Assembly: GCA_910588815.1 (NCBI GenBank)
Contig: CAJUQY010000008.1
Span: 1-61,715 of the forward strand
Length of the DNA: 61,715 nucleotides
Origin: an uncultured Lachnospiraceae bacterium
GTDB lineage: Bacteria > Bacillota > Clostridia > Lachnospirales > Lachnospiraceae
Direction of reading: 5' to 3'
The notes under the pieces are model-generated. The model was given only the letters and a program-made list of their open reading frames with translations. It did no database searches and was not told the origin of the DNA. Of the stretch, positions 33,586 through 42,051 are shown piece after piece. Each line of letters begins with the position of its first letter. The first letter of the stretch is position 1. Made by a program: the position numbers and the translations under genes.

Positions 33586-33867
33586 ATGAGTCTGTTTGAC
33601 TTTTTTTCAAAGAATAAGTCAGGGAACGTGGCAAAGGACCGGCTGAAGCTGCTTTTGGTTTCCGACCGGGCCAACTGTTCTCCTGAAACTATGGAAGCAA
33701 TCAAAAACGACATCATCAAAGTGATTTCCAAATATATGGATGTGGATACGGAAGCGCTGGATATCCAGATTACCCAGACTCCCTCGGAGGAAGGGGGCGG
33801 CTTTGTTCCGGCACTTTTTGCAAATATTCCAATTAGAGATATGAAAAGTGGGAATCCTGACAGATAA
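33586..33867 (+). CDS. minE: Cell division topological specificity factor MinE
   Basis: This 93-residue MinE stimulates MinD ATPase and sets up pole-to-pole oscillation. The N-terminal amphipathic helix MSLFDFFSKNKSGNVAKDRL and the following LLVSDRANCSPETMEAI are characteristic. AAGGAGGAATGTC precedes the ATG. Having MinE rather than DivIVA-based MinJ topology fits Clostridia. Confidence 0.93.
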   Translation: MSLFDFFSKNKSGNVAKDRLKLLLVSDRANCSPETMEAIKNDIIKVISKYMDVDTEALDIQITQTPSEEGGGFVPALFANIPIRDMKSGNPDR

Positions 33868-33876
33868 GGGATAGTT

Positions 33877-35025
33877 ATGTTTAAATTCAAGGAGTATCAT
33901 TTTCGGTATTACAACATCCGTCTGATCCTGTTGGTCCTGGCTCTCTCGGCAGTGGGCATTATCTTCGTAAAGAGCGCCACGATTGGGACCGGTACCGGCA
34001 GCTATTACAAGCAGATTTTCGGCGTGGCAGTGGGACTGTTTTGCATGTTTTTTGTGTCTTTCGTCGATTATCACTGGATCCTGATGCTTTACTGGCCTGT
34101 TTACGCTGTCAATATCGCCATGCTTTTGGCCACAAAATTTATGGGAGAATCCAGTGGCGTCGGAGCGCAGCGGTGGCTGAATCTGCCGGTCATCGGACAG
34201 ATCCAGCCCTCGGAGTTTTCCAAAATCATGATGATCTGCTTTTTCGCCATGTTTTTTTACAAGCACCGGGAAAACATCAATAAGGTACGGATTGTGGTAA
34301 GCTCCCTGGTACTCTTTGCCGTTCCCGCCTATTTGATTTTCGACCAGCCAAACCTTTCCACTACCCTGGTGGTGGTGGTCATCTTTCTGGCGATGCTCTA
34401 TGTGGCTAAGATCAGTTATAAATGGATCGGAGGGGCTCTGGCTCTGATCATTCCCTTTGGCACATGGTTTATTTTTGCCATCCAGCAGGAGGGCCAGAAG
34501 CTTTTGGAGCCTTATCAGGTCAACCGGATCATGTCCTGGATTGATCCGGCCAAATATCCGGTGGACAATACGCAGCAGCAGATGAATTCCATTATGGCCA
34601 TCGGTTCCGGACAGCTTCATGGAAAAGGAATCGCAAATACAACGCTGGCGTCCGTGAAGAACGGGAACTTCCTTTCAGAGGAGGACTGTGACTTCATCTT
34701 TGCCGTCATCGGAGAGGAACTTGGGTTTGTCGGAAGTGTGCTTATCATCGCACTGCTTCTGATTCTTGTGGCAGAGTGCATTTATGTGGCTGTCCGGGCC
34801 AGAGATTTGTCCGGGCGACTGCTCTGCAGCGGTATGGCCGCCTTAATTGCTTTCCAGTCTTTTGTAAACATCGGTGTCGCAACCGGACTTCTGCCCAATA
34901 CGGGACTCCCGCTGCCCTTTATCAGTGCGGGGCTGAGTTCACTTCTCAGTATCTTTATCGGAATGGGGTTAGTATTAAATGTGGGGCTTCAACGAAACTA
35001 TGAAAATAACAGAGGAGGGTTCTAA
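33877..35025 (+). CDS. rodA: SEDS-family glycosyltransferase RodA
   Basis: This 382-residue protein with about ten membrane segments matches the SEDS peptidoglycan polymerases. It shows GAQRWLNLPVIGQIQPSEFSK, the catalytic-Asp region IFDQPNLSTTLVV, and GLLPNTGLPLPFISAGLSS near the end. Its place with mreCD, PBP2 and minCDE marks it as the elongation-type RodA and not FtsW; a separate FtsW-like gene lies at the right edge of the window. It starts ten bases after minE. Confidence 0.93.
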   Translation: MFKFKEYHFRYYNIRLILLVLALSAVGIIFVKSATIGTGTGSYYKQIFGVAVGLFCMFFVSFVDYHWILMLYWPVYAVNIAMLLATKFMGESSGVGAQRWLNLPVIGQIQPSEFSKIMMICFFAMFFYKHRENINKVRIVVSSLVLFAVPAYLIFDQPNLSTTLVVVVIFLAMLYVAKISYKWIGGALALIIPFGTWFIFAIQQEGQKLLEPYQVNRIMSWIDPAKYPVDNTQQQMNSIMAIGSGQLHGKGIANTTLASVKNGNFLSEEDCDFIFAVIGEELGFVGSVLIIALLLILVAECIYVAVRARDLSGRLLCSGMAALIAFQSFVNIGVATGLLPNTGLPLPFISAGLSSLLSIFIGMGLVLNVGLQRNYENNRGGF

Positions 35026-35028
35026 ATT

Positions 35029-35424
35029 ATGAATGTGGGATTTATCGCCCATGACGCGAAGAAAAAACTGATGCAAAATTTCACCATTGCCTACCGTGGA
35101 ATTTTATGTCGTCACGAGCTTTATGCGACGGGGACTACAGGGCGTTTGATCGAAGAGGTGACCAATCTGACCGTGCACAAATTTCTGGCCGGGCATTTGG
35201 GGGGAGAACAGCAGCTCGCCGCACAGATTGAAAACAACCAGATCGACTTGATGATTTTCCTCAGGGATCCGCTTCATCCCAAGTCACATGAACCGAATGT
35301 ATTCAATATCGGGCATCTCTGTGATGTGCACAATATTCCTTTAGCCACAAACCTTGCCTCCGCCGAACTTTTGATCAAGGCCCTGGAGCGGGGAGATATG
35401 GAGTGGCGAGAAGCGTTCAAATAA
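35029..35424 (+). CDS. mgsA: Methylglyoxal synthase
   Basis: MgsA converts dihydroxyacetone phosphate to methylglyoxal, releasing phosphate, a bypass used when triose phosphates build up. The 131 residues contain IAHDAKK, LYATGTTGRLIEE and LIFLRDPLHPK-type catalytic sequence (here MIFLRDPLHPKSHEPN). It starts four bases after rodA, with GGAGGG about eleven bases upstream. Its presence at the end of an elongasome operon is common in Clostridia. Confidence 0.94.
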   Translation: MNVGFIAHDAKKKLMQNFTIAYRGILCRHELYATGTTGRLIEEVTNLTVHKFLAGHLGGEQQLAAQIENNQIDLMIFLRDPLHPKSHEPNVFNIGHLCDVHNIPLATNLASAELLIKALERGDMEWREAFK

Positions 35425-35464
35425 AGAGAAATTGATTTCTTGAGAAAAACAGGAGTTTTCAGTC

Positions 35465-36496
35465 ATGTCCAGAAAGAAAACGGCCAGGCAGGTACGGAGA
35501 AGAAGGATGTTTTTCCGGGCGTTTTTTGTGACGTTTACGGTTGCCGTCCTGGGAACAGGAGCATTTCTCCTGATTAAAAATCCACTTGGAACCGGAGAGA
35601 GCAGAAAAAACTTTATGCCGGATCCTTATGAGAGCCGGGTAGAACTAAAAACCTTGGAAATCCGGACGGAGGAGACACGTCCGCCCCTCTTCGGAAGCGG
35701 TCTCTGCGTAGCGGAGGAATCGGAACCGGACGGAAGGATCGACGCGGCCGCCGGGATTGTCTTTAACCGGACGACCGGTGAGGCTGTCTATAGCCACAAT
35801 GCCTATCGGCAGTTGTATCCGGCCAGTGTCACCAAATGTATGACATTTCTCACAGCCTTGAGATACGGTGATCTGGCCGCCAAGGTCACAGTGACGGAGG
35901 AGATGCTTGCAAATCTGGATCCGGCATCCTCCGTGGCAGGGCTCAAACCCGGCGATACGCTGACCCTGGATCAATTGCTTTACGGCCTTATGATGCCCTC
36001 GGGAAATGATGCGGCCAATGCCATTGCCTGGTTGGTCGCAGGCGGAGAAGAGGAGTTTGTCGCCCTCATGAATGAGGAAGCGAGGGCCATCGGAGCCACC
36101 GGAAGCCATTTTTCCAATGCCCACGGCCTTACAGATCCGGAGCATTATACGACGGCCTATGATATCTATCTGATCTACAACGAACTTTTGGATTATGACA
36201 AATTTCTCGAGGTGATCGGTACTCCTGATTATATGGCCCAGTATGAAAATGCAGGAGTCCTCATATCCACTCCCTGGACACGTGGAATCTGGTATTTTAA
36301 CGGAAGAGCAGAGGCGCCGGAAGGCATTACCCCCATTGGCGGAAAAACGGGAACCACCCCGGAGGCCGGCTATTGCCTGTCCCTGGCATCCGTGGATCCT
36401 CGGGGGGAACAATATGTCTCAGTTGTGTTAAAAGCAGAGAATCGTGACGATCTCTATGAAAATATGACGGCCTTACTTTCAAAAATTCAGAAATAA
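35465..36496 (+). CDS. D-alanyl-D-alanine carboxypeptidase (DacA/DacF type)
   Basis: This is a serine DD-carboxypeptidase that trims peptidoglycan pentapeptides. An arginine-rich cytoplasmic start and a membrane segment (about residues 18-38) precede the S11 peptidase domain with SVTK (S121-K124), SGN (MMPSGNDAAN) and KTG (GGKTGTT). At 343 residues it lacks the C-terminal beta domain and membrane anchor of longer DacA, so the N-terminal segment may be the anchor. CAGGAG lies upstream. It is probably the last gene of the shape operon. Confidence 0.9.
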   Translation: MSRKKTARQVRRRRMFFRAFFVTFTVAVLGTGAFLLIKNPLGTGESRKNFMPDPYESRVELKTLEIRTEETRPPLFGSGLCVAEESEPDGRIDAAAGIVFNRTTGEAVYSHNAYRQLYPASVTKCMTFLTALRYGDLAAKVTVTEEMLANLDPASSVAGLKPGDTLTLDQLLYGLMMPSGNDAANAIAWLVAGGEEEFVALMNEEARAIGATGSHFSNAHGLTDPEHYTTAYDIYLIYNELLDYDKFLEVIGTPDYMAQYENAGVLISTPWTRGIWYFNGRAEAPEGITPIGGKTGTTPEAGYCLSLASVDPRGEQYVSVVLKAENRDDLYENMTALLSKIQK

Positions 36497-36499
36497 GGA

Positions 36500-36528
36500 T
36501 TGTACTTTCCAGAAATTTATACTATAAT
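36500..36528 (+). promoter_or_regulatory. Strong promoter of the small P-loop gene
   Basis: TTGTAC at 36500-36505 and a perfect TATAAT at 36523-36528 are spaced by 17 bases. It begins four bases after the carboxypeptidase stop and lies 50 bases before the next start. Confidence 0.8.
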
Positions 36529-36577
36529 TAAAACACGGCAAACAAATTATAATCAGTGACTAAAGGAGGAGTGCATT

Positions 36578-36997
36578 ATGGTGCAGATCATAGCGGGAAA
36601 AATGGGGAAGGGAAAAACAAAGTTTCTGCTTGAAAAAGCCAATTTAGCAGTAAAAGAATGTAAGGGGTCCATTGTATATCTGGATAAAAATACAAAACAT
36701 ATGCACGCGCTTGACAATCAGATTCGTCTTATAAATGTTTATGATTATCCGATTCGTTCTTACAATGCTTTTATTGGATTTTTATGTGGGATCATTTCAC
36801 AGGATTACGACCTGGAGTATGTGTTCTTAGACAGCTTTTTGAAGCTGGCACATCTGGAGGGAAAGGATATTTCCTCTGAATTGATCGAACTGGAACAGCT
36901 TGGACAGCAGTATGGAGTCACTTTGATTTTGAGTATTTCCCTGGATGCACAGGATCTGCCGGAGCATGCACAGTCTAAAGTAATTGTTTCTCTGTAA
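36578..36997 (+). CDS. Small P-loop protein of unknown function
   Basis: This 139-residue cytoplasmic protein has a Walker A motif at the very N-terminus (IIAGKMGKGKTKFLLEKAN, with G7-x-x-G-x-G-K-T) and a hydrophobic strand ending in Asp (LEYVFLDSFLKLA) that could be Walker B. The fold would be a minimal RecA/thymidine-kinase-like NTPase. Similar small proteins are often labelled 'twitching motility PilT' in databases, but there is no other PilT feature here. It is monocistronic, with its own good promoter, AAAGGAGG ribosome site and terminator, and is more A+T-rich than its surroundings. I do not know its function. Confidence 0.7.
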   Translation: MVQIIAGKMGKGKTKFLLEKANLAVKECKGSIVYLDKNTKHMHALDNQIRLINVYDYPIRSYNAFIGFLCGIISQDYDLEYVFLDSFLKLAHLEGKDISSELIELEQLGQQYGVTLILSISLDAQDLPEHAQSKVIVSL

Positions 36998-37027
36998 TTG
37001 TATACATATAAAAAGATAAAATTGGTT

Positions 37028-37056
37028 CGGGACGTGTAACCACGTCCCGCACTTTT
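37028..37056 (+). terminator. Terminator of the P-loop gene
   Basis: A perfect nine-base stem CGGGACGTG / CACGTCCCG with a TAAC loop is followed by CACTTTTAT. The T tract is short, but the stem is strong and well placed, 30 bases after the stop. Confidence 0.7.
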
Positions 37057-37057
37057 A

Positions 37058-37150
37058 TGTACACGGGTGCCCAAAGGAAAGATGTCAGAAGAGCTGACAG
37101 GCACCCGGCACGGCGAGTAGGGGCGAAGAGAGTTTCCCTACTCGATTACA
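37058..37150 (+). repeat. Composite palindromic repeat, copy 2 (hairpins A-B)
   Basis: Unit A has perfectly pairing outer arms CGGGTGCC (37064-37071) and GGCACCCG (37100-37107), with an inner TGTCAG/CTGACA stem. Unit B pairs CGAGTAGGG (37114-37122) with CCCTACTCG (37136-37144). The same order and spacing occur in copies 1 and 3; the second A' unit is missing here. It lies between the convergent ends of the P-loop gene and the DUF378 gene. Confidence 0.8.
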
Positions 37151-37162
37151 AGGACACAGTTT

Positions 37163-37378
37163 TTACTCTGCTTCCCGTCCGCTTCCCACGCGGCCAAACA
37201 TGCTGAGGAGATAGAGGCCGCAGATTCCCACGATTCCATAGACGATGCGGGAGAGCAGCGTCATATCCCCGAAAAGAAATGTGACCAGATTAAACCGGAA
37301 AAATCCGATCAGGGCCCAGTTGACGGCGCCAATGATCACCAAGGCAAGCGCTGTATAATCCAGTGGTTTTGAGTTCAT
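37163..37378 (-). CDS. DUF378 small membrane protein
   Basis: This 71-residue protein has two hydrophobic helices (about residues 8-28 and 38-60). It begins MNSKPLDYTALALVIIGAVN and continues WALIGFFRFNLV, the recognisable DUF378 (YuzA-like) pattern. The function is unknown. On the minus strand AAGGAGGGAAACAACT precedes the ATG, so the start is secure. It is a single gene with its own promoter, divergent from the HlyD-like gene. Confidence 0.88.
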   Translation of the reverse strand: MNSKPLDYTALALVIIGAVNWALIGFFRFNLVTFLFGDMTLLSRIVYGIVGICGLYLLSMFGRVGSGREAE

Positions 37379-37396
37379 AGTTGTTTCCCTCCTTTT

Positions 37397-37425
37397 ATAC
37401 TAAAGAGCATACTTATTTGTACCAA
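37397..37425 (-). promoter_or_regulatory. Promoter of the DUF378 gene
   Basis: Read on the minus strand, TTGGTA (37425-37420) and TAGTAT (37402-37397) are 17 bases apart, just ahead of the ribosome site. The -35 box lies inside the palindromic repeat at 37407-37475. Confidence 0.6.
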
Positions 37426-37475
37426 ATGATTTTTATTATTTTTTGAAGCAATGAGGAGCCATCGGTGAATCATTT
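37407..37475 (+). repeat. Hairpin-type dispersed repeat, copy 1
   Basis: The segment starts GAGCATACTTATTTGT, followed by CCAAATGATT, and ends with AATCATTTGGCT. CCAAATGATT and AATCATTTGG are inverted arms about 35 bases apart. The same outer blocks in the same order occur, inverted, at 50838-50905. The middle differs between copies, so the conserved parts are the flanking block and the two arms. Confidence 0.65.
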
Positions 37476-37555
37476 GGCTTGCAGGTATATCTCTAGTGTA
37501 TTCTTATTTTTTCATATTATTATGGAAAGATTTTCCGTATCAAGGGAGCAGATTT

Positions 37556-38992
37556 GTGGCTAAAAAGAGAAAAAAGATTATTCGATATAAAAAAACAAAA
37601 ACATTTAATATCGGCATTGCTGTCTTTGCCGTTATTTTCTTATATCTGGCGGTCATGACCGTGCGCTATTTTACTGCTCCAAAGATTGAAATGTACGAAG
37701 TCCTTGAGGGGGATATTGCAAATACGTCTTATTATACCGGTGTGGCCATTAGAAATGAAACCATTGTCACTTCCCCCTATGCCGGATATGTCAATTATTA
37801 TCTTCGGGAACGTCAAAAAGCGTCGGTGGGAAATCTGATTTACACAGTGGATGAAAGCGGGGCGATGACAGAGTATTTGAATGTCTCCTCCGGTAACGGA
37901 AGCAGGCTTTCGGAAGAAAACCTGAAGGAATTAAAATCAAAGCTTTCCGCTTTCAGTACCTCCTATTCTGATGAACAGTTTTTCGAGGTGTACGATGTCC
38001 ACGCAGAGCTTTCTTCTATGTTGATGGAATATATGAATGGTACTTTATTAAACGAGTTTTCCGCCCAAACCGGCGCCGAGGCTTCTGCTTCTTTCCAAAA
38101 ATGCCCGGCTGACGTCAGCGGAGTGGTCTTTTATTCCTCTGACGGTATGGAAGGGCTTACCCCCGAGCTTCTCACCGCCGATACCTTTTCACAGGAAAAT
38201 TATCAAAAAAACATCTATACCAGAGGGATGCTGGTAAAAAACGGGGATCCTGTTTACCGTCTCATTACAGAGGACACTTGGTCCGTTGCCATTCCTCTTT
38301 CCGAGGAGGACGCGGCAGCTTACGCGGGAGAGACCTCCATGTCCATCCGCTTTACGGAAAAGAATCTGGATGCCACGGCTGCTTTTTCGGTTGTCCGGGG
38401 GGCGGACGGTGCTTCCTACGGGATTCTTACCTTGGATAAATACATGATTCAATTTGCAGGGGAGCGTTTTATCGAACTTGAAATAAAAACGTCTCATCCC
38501 GGAGGGTTGAAAATCCCCAAAACAGCATTGGCTGCCCAGGATGTCTTTGTGATTCCGGGAGAATATCTGACGATGGGAGGGGACAGCCTTGTCGAGGGCT
38601 TTAACAGAGAAGTCTACGGGGAAGACGGCTCCGTCTCCATCGAATTTGTTGAGGCTGATATTGTACGGATTACCAGTGAAGCAGAGAAAGAAGCCGCCAA
38701 AGAGGCCGGTGAGACGATCCCCGATTTCTGTTATGTTTCGGTGTCCAGCCTTTCTCAGGGAGACATGCTGCTGCGGCCTGATTCCAATGACAGGTTCCGG
38801 GTGGCAGAAAAACAAAGTTTGGAGGGAGTTTATAATGTAAATCGAGGCTATGCGTCCTTTCGCTACGTGAATGTGATTGATGAAAATGAAGAATACTGTA
38901 TTGTGGAAAAAAATGTCTATTATAGTATACGTGCTTATGACCAGATCGCACTGCATGGTTTGGGGCTTGCGGAAGGCCAGCTTTTGCGGTGA
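37556..38992 (+). CDS. HlyD-family / membrane-fusion-like protein
   Basis: This 478-residue protein has a lysine-rich cytoplasmic N-terminus (KKRKKIIRYKKTK), one membrane segment (about residues 21-41) and a large extracytoplasmic part. In that part IVTSPYAGYVNYYLRERQKA, then a VGNLIYTVD strand, resembles a lipoyl-like hairpin of HlyD adaptors. No ATPase or permease gene is close. Proteins of this type are found ahead of sepF in Lachnospiraceae, but their job is not known. I start it at a GTG at 37556, with GGGAG nine bases upstream; the frame extends to 37496 without a better start. Confidence 0.7.
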   Translation: MAKKRKKIIRYKKTKTFNIGIAVFAVIFLYLAVMTVRYFTAPKIEMYEVLEGDIANTSYYTGVAIRNETIVTSPYAGYVNYYLRERQKASVGNLIYTVDESGAMTEYLNVSSGNGSRLSEENLKELKSKLSAFSTSYSDEQFFEVYDVHAELSSMLMEYMNGTLLNEFSAQTGAEASASFQKCPADVSGVVFYSSDGMEGLTPELLTADTFSQENYQKNIYTRGMLVKNGDPVYRLITEDTWSVAIPLSEEDAAAYAGETSMSIRFTEKNLDATAAFSVVRGADGASYGILTLDKYMIQFAGERFIELEIKTSHPGGLKIPKTALAAQDVFVIPGEYLTMGGDSLVEGFNREVYGEDGSVSIEFVEADIVRITSEAEKEAAKEAGETIPDFCYVSVSSLSQGDMLLRPDSNDRFRVAEKQSLEGVYNVNRGYASFRYVNVIDENEEYCIVEKNVYYSIRAYDQIALHGLGLAEGQLLR

Positions 38993-39017
38993 TTTTTGAA
39001 AAAGTTTGGATTATCGG

Positions 39018-39046
39018 TTGACATCATTCCTAAAAACATTGATAAT
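39018..39046 (+). promoter_or_regulatory. Promoter of the sepF operon
   Basis: A consensus TTGACA at 39018-39023 and GATAAT at 39041-39046 are separated by 17 bases. It lies 36 bases before sepF and can serve sepF-ylmH-aroB-lspA-rluD. Confidence 0.8.
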
Positions 39047-39082
39047 GATAAATGAGCATAATCAGGAAAGGCGGTTTACTCC

Positions 39083-39589
39083 ATGAGTTTAATTGACAGA
39101 TTTTTGGACTCCATGAAATTAAACGATGACGAAGACTACGATTACGAGGATGATAATATGTACGACGAGGATGAAGATTACGAAGAACCTCAGAAAGGAA
39201 TATTCCGAAGGAATAAGAAAGCTGCAGTTCCCGATGACCTGGAACCGATCCCCAAAGCAAAGCCCCGCACGGCACCCAATGTGGTTCCGCTCCGTGCTGC
39301 CACCAGAGGCGGGATGGAAGTTTGCATGGTGAAACCTGGAAATATCGGAGACGCGAGGGAGATTGTTGATACCCTGCTCAACGGAAGGGCCGTTGTAATC
39401 AATATGGAGGGGATTCCTACAGAGATTGCTCAGAAAATCATTGATTTTACCTCCGGCGCCTGTTACGCTGTGAACGGCAATTTGCAGAAGATTTCCAATT
39501 TTATTTTTATTGCGACCCCTCCGTCCATTGAGCTGTCCGGTGATTTTGAAGATTTGATGGGAAGCGAACGATCTTCTTCGGGCTATTAA
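39083..39589 (+). CDS. sepF: Cell division protein SepF
   Basis: SepF links FtsZ filaments to the membrane. The 168 residues start with an amphipathic membrane-targeting helix (MSLIDRFLDSMKL), continue with a very acidic linker (EDYDYEDDNMYDEDEDYE) and end with the SepF domain (GDAREIVDTLLNGRAVVINM, then IIDFTSGACYAVNG). GGAAAGGCGG precedes the ATG. It is the first gene of an operon with ylmH, the same pair as in the ylm region of other Firmicutes, here without ylmE and ylmG. Confidence 0.94.
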   Translation: MSLIDRFLDSMKLNDDEDYDYEDDNMYDEDEDYEEPQKGIFRRNKKAAVPDDLEPIPKAKPRTAPNVVPLRAATRGGMEVCMVKPGNIGDAREIVDTLLNGRAVVINMEGIPTEIAQKIIDFTSGACYAVNGNLQKISNFIFIATPPSIELSGDFEDLMGSERSSSGY

Positions 39590-39604
39590 ACGGAGTTTTT
39601 GTAC

Positions 39605-40360
39605 ATGAACAGAGAAGAGCAAATATTATTTAACCATTTGCAGGACCTGGCTGACACCTGTTATAGCCGGAACATTCCGGTATATACGGATTTTTTGAAT
39701 TTGAATGAGCAAACAGTTTTTCTGTCGAGGCTGCCGGAATTTTCTCATGTCCGCACCGTCATGGACGGCGGATATGAGGGGGCGGAGCGGAAGATTGTTT
39801 GCTTTCTTCCTGCTTACGAAGAAAACCTCTCTTCAAGACCCATGACACCGGTCAGGATCCGTTCCTCCGCGGGTAAATTTACAGTCCCCTGTACTCACAG
39901 GGATTATCTGGGAGCTGTTTTGAATCTGGGTATTGAGCGGGGGAAGATTGGCGACATCCTTGTGGGAGAGGGACAGGCCCATCTGCTGTGTATGAAATCC
40001 ATGGCGAATTTTTTGCTGGAAAATCTGACTTCCGTAAAGCGGAACCCTGTCTCCTGTGCCGTCACAGAATTTGAAGAACTGGCCGGCCGGATTGTCTTTA
40101 CGGAGCTGACGGGAACGGTTGCCTCCCTGCGCATGGATTCTCTTTTGGCCTTTTTTATGAAAAAGTCCCGTTCCGCCTCAGCTTCTGTTTTGGACGGTGA
40201 ACGGGTCTTTGTAAACGGAAGACTCTGCGCCTCCCATTCCTTCGAACCGAAGGCAGGGGATGTCATCTCTGTCCGGGGAATCGGAAAATTCATTTTTGAC
40301 GGTGTCTCTTCCTCCACAAAAAAAGGGCGCCTTCTGATAAAAATCAGAACATACTGTTAG
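39605..40360 (+). CDS. ylmH: YlmH-family S4-domain RNA-binding protein
   Basis: This 251-residue protein has an N-terminal alpha/beta region (FLNLNEQTVFLSRLPEF) and a central block YLGAVLNLGIERGKIGDILV, diagnostic of YlmH. A C-terminal S4 RNA-binding domain follows (RMDSLLAFFMKKSRSASASV, VNGRLCASHSFEPKAGDVIS). Recent work links YlmH/RqcP2 to rescue of stalled 50S subunits, while older work placed it in division; both fit the location next to sepF. The ATG at 39605 has GGAG nine bases upstream. Confidence 0.9.
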   Translation: MNREEQILFNHLQDLADTCYSRNIPVYTDFLNLNEQTVFLSRLPEFSHVRTVMDGGYEGAERKIVCFLPAYEENLSSRPMTPVRIRSSAGKFTVPCTHRDYLGAVLNLGIERGKIGDILVGEGQAHLLCMKSMANFLLENLTSVKRNPVSCAVTEFEELAGRIVFTELTGTVASLRMDSLLAFFMKKSRSASASVLDGERVFVNGRLCASHSFEPKAGDVISVRGIGKFIFDGVSSSTKKGRLLIKIRTYC

Positions 40361-40372
40361 GAGCGTGATAGA

Positions 40373-41467
40373 ATGTCCACAGAAACCATTACAGTCCACA
40401 AAGATCAGCAGCCGGCCTATCCCCTTTGGTTTACCGATTCCTTTGAGGAATTGGAACAGGCGCTTGCCCCGCTTTCTCTTTCCGGGCGGCGAGTCTGTAT
40501 TGTGACCGACAGCCATGTCGCCGGACTTTATCTGGAACAGGTGGAGCAGATCGTCCGGATCTGTGCTTCCCATACGGTCTCTTATGTTTTTCCGGCGGGA
40601 GAGGAGCATAAAACACTGGATACGGTGAGAAACCTCTATGAATGTTTGATTCGGCATTCTTTTGATCGGAAGGATGTCCTTCTTGCCCTCGGAGGCGGTG
40701 TGGTCGGCGATCTGACCGGTTTTGCGGCCGCCACATTCCTCCGTGGAATCCGTTTTCTCCAGATTCCGACAACACTGTTATCCCAGGTGGATTCCAGCAT
40801 CGGCGGAAAGACGGGAGTGGATTTCGATGCCTACAAAAATATGGTAGGTGCCTTTTATATGCCGAAGCTGGTCTATATCAATGTATCTGTTTTACAGACA
40901 CTTTCCGCCGAACAGTTTTCCTCCGGCATGGGGGAGGTCATCAAGCACGGTTGTATTCAATCCGCGGATTATTACCATTGGATTCTGGAACATAAGGAGG
41001 AGGTCAGACGGCGGGAAAGGCCTGCCCTTATGGAGATTGTAAAAGGAAGCTGCCTCATCAAACGAGCGGTGGTGGAAGAGGATCCTACGGAACAGGGGAT
41101 CCGGGCTCTTTTAAATTTCGGCCACACCCTTGGGCATGCCATCGAAAAAGAAAAGCAGTTTGCCATGAGCCACGGGGCTTGTGTGAGTGCCGGATGTACC
41201 GCTGCCGTATGGCTGTCTGTGAAGCGCGGGAACCTTTTGCCAAAAGAGCTTAAAGAGTTGGAAGAGTTGCTTTCATACTTTGATCTTCCCACAAGGGTTT
41301 CGGATCTGCAGACGGAGGATATTCTGGCGGCAGTGAGACATGACAAAAAAATGGATTCCGGTGTGATCCGTTTTATTCTTCTCAAGGCCATAGGGGAAGC
41401 CTACATGGATCGAACCGTGACGGACGGGGAGATGAGAGAGGCGCTTTCCTATCTGGCCGGTTTATAA
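40373..41467 (+). CDS. aroB: 3-dehydroquinate synthase
   Basis: AroB converts DAHP to 3-dehydroquinate in the shikimate pathway, using NAD and a divalent metal. The 364 residues show the NAD-binding LALGGGVVGDLTGFAAATFLRG, the substrate-site IPTTLLSQVDSSIGGKTGVD and metal ligands in GMGEVIKHG and FGHTLGHAIE. TTAGGAGCG precedes the ATG. No other shikimate gene is nearby, so its insertion between ylmH and lspA is not explained by pathway. Confidence 0.96.
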   Translation: MSTETITVHKDQQPAYPLWFTDSFEELEQALAPLSLSGRRVCIVTDSHVAGLYLEQVEQIVRICASHTVSYVFPAGEEHKTLDTVRNLYECLIRHSFDRKDVLLALGGGVVGDLTGFAAATFLRGIRFLQIPTTLLSQVDSSIGGKTGVDFDAYKNMVGAFYMPKLVYINVSVLQTLSAEQFSSGMGEVIKHGCIQSADYYHWILEHKEEVRRRERPALMEIVKGSCLIKRAVVEEDPTEQGIRALLNFGHTLGHAIEKEKQFAMSHGACVSAGCTAAVWLSVKRGNLLPKELKELEELLSYFDLPTRVSDLQTEDILAAVRHDKKMDSGVIRFILLKAIGEAYMDRTVTDGEMREALSYLAGL

Positions 41468-41494
41468 TGTATCGCAACTGGGAGAGAAAATCAT

Positions 41495-42049
41495 ATGGAG
41501 AATAAGAAAACTCAGACAAATAATAAGAAAGCACTTATGACCGGATATGCCGCCGCCTTTTTTCTTTTAGTGTTTTTCGATCAATGGAGCAAGCGCTTGG
41601 CAGTGAAGCACTTAAAGGATCAGGCAGATATTCCTTTGATCAAAGACGTATTTGAATTGTCTTATTTGGAGAATACCGGCATGGCCTGGGGGCTTTTTGC
41701 CGGAGGACGGTGGATTTTTCTGGCCGGGACAATGGTAATTTTGGCGTTGATTCTCTACGCCTTTCGGAAGGCGCCTTTGACCAGACGCTATCGGCCGCTG
41801 CGTGTGGTTCTGGCAGTCCTGGCGGCCGGTGCCGCCGGAAATCTGATCGACCGTCTTCTCCATGGCTATGTGGTGGACTTTTTTTCTTTCTGCCTCATCC
41901 ATTTCCCGATTTTCAATGTGGCAGACTGCTATGTGGTGGTCTCCGGGATTTTATTTGTCCTGCTCTTTTTGTTTTATTATAAGGATGAAGAGCTGGCCGT
42001 TTTCGTCCCCGCTTTCCCGGGCAGAAAAAAGAAAAAAGGAGAGTCCTGA
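41495..42049 (+). CDS. lspA: Lipoprotein signal peptidase
   Basis: LspA cleaves lipoprotein signal peptides after lipidation. The 184 residues have four membrane helices and the two catalytic aspartates in AAGNLIDRLLHGYVVDFFSF and FNVADCYVVV. A longer basic C-terminus (FPGRKKKKGES) is typical of Lachnospiraceae forms. CTGGGAGAG lies upstream. rluD follows after two bases. Confidence 0.95.
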   Translation: MENKKTQTNNKKALMTGYAAAFFLLVFFDQWSKRLAVKHLKDQADIPLIKDVFELSYLENTGMAWGLFAGGRWIFLAGTMVILALILYAFRKAPLTRRYRPLRVVLAVLAAGAAGNLIDRLLHGYVVDFFSFCLIHFPIFNVADCYVVVSGILFVLLFLFYYKDEELAVFVPAFPGRKKKKGES

Positions 42050-42051
42050 AG

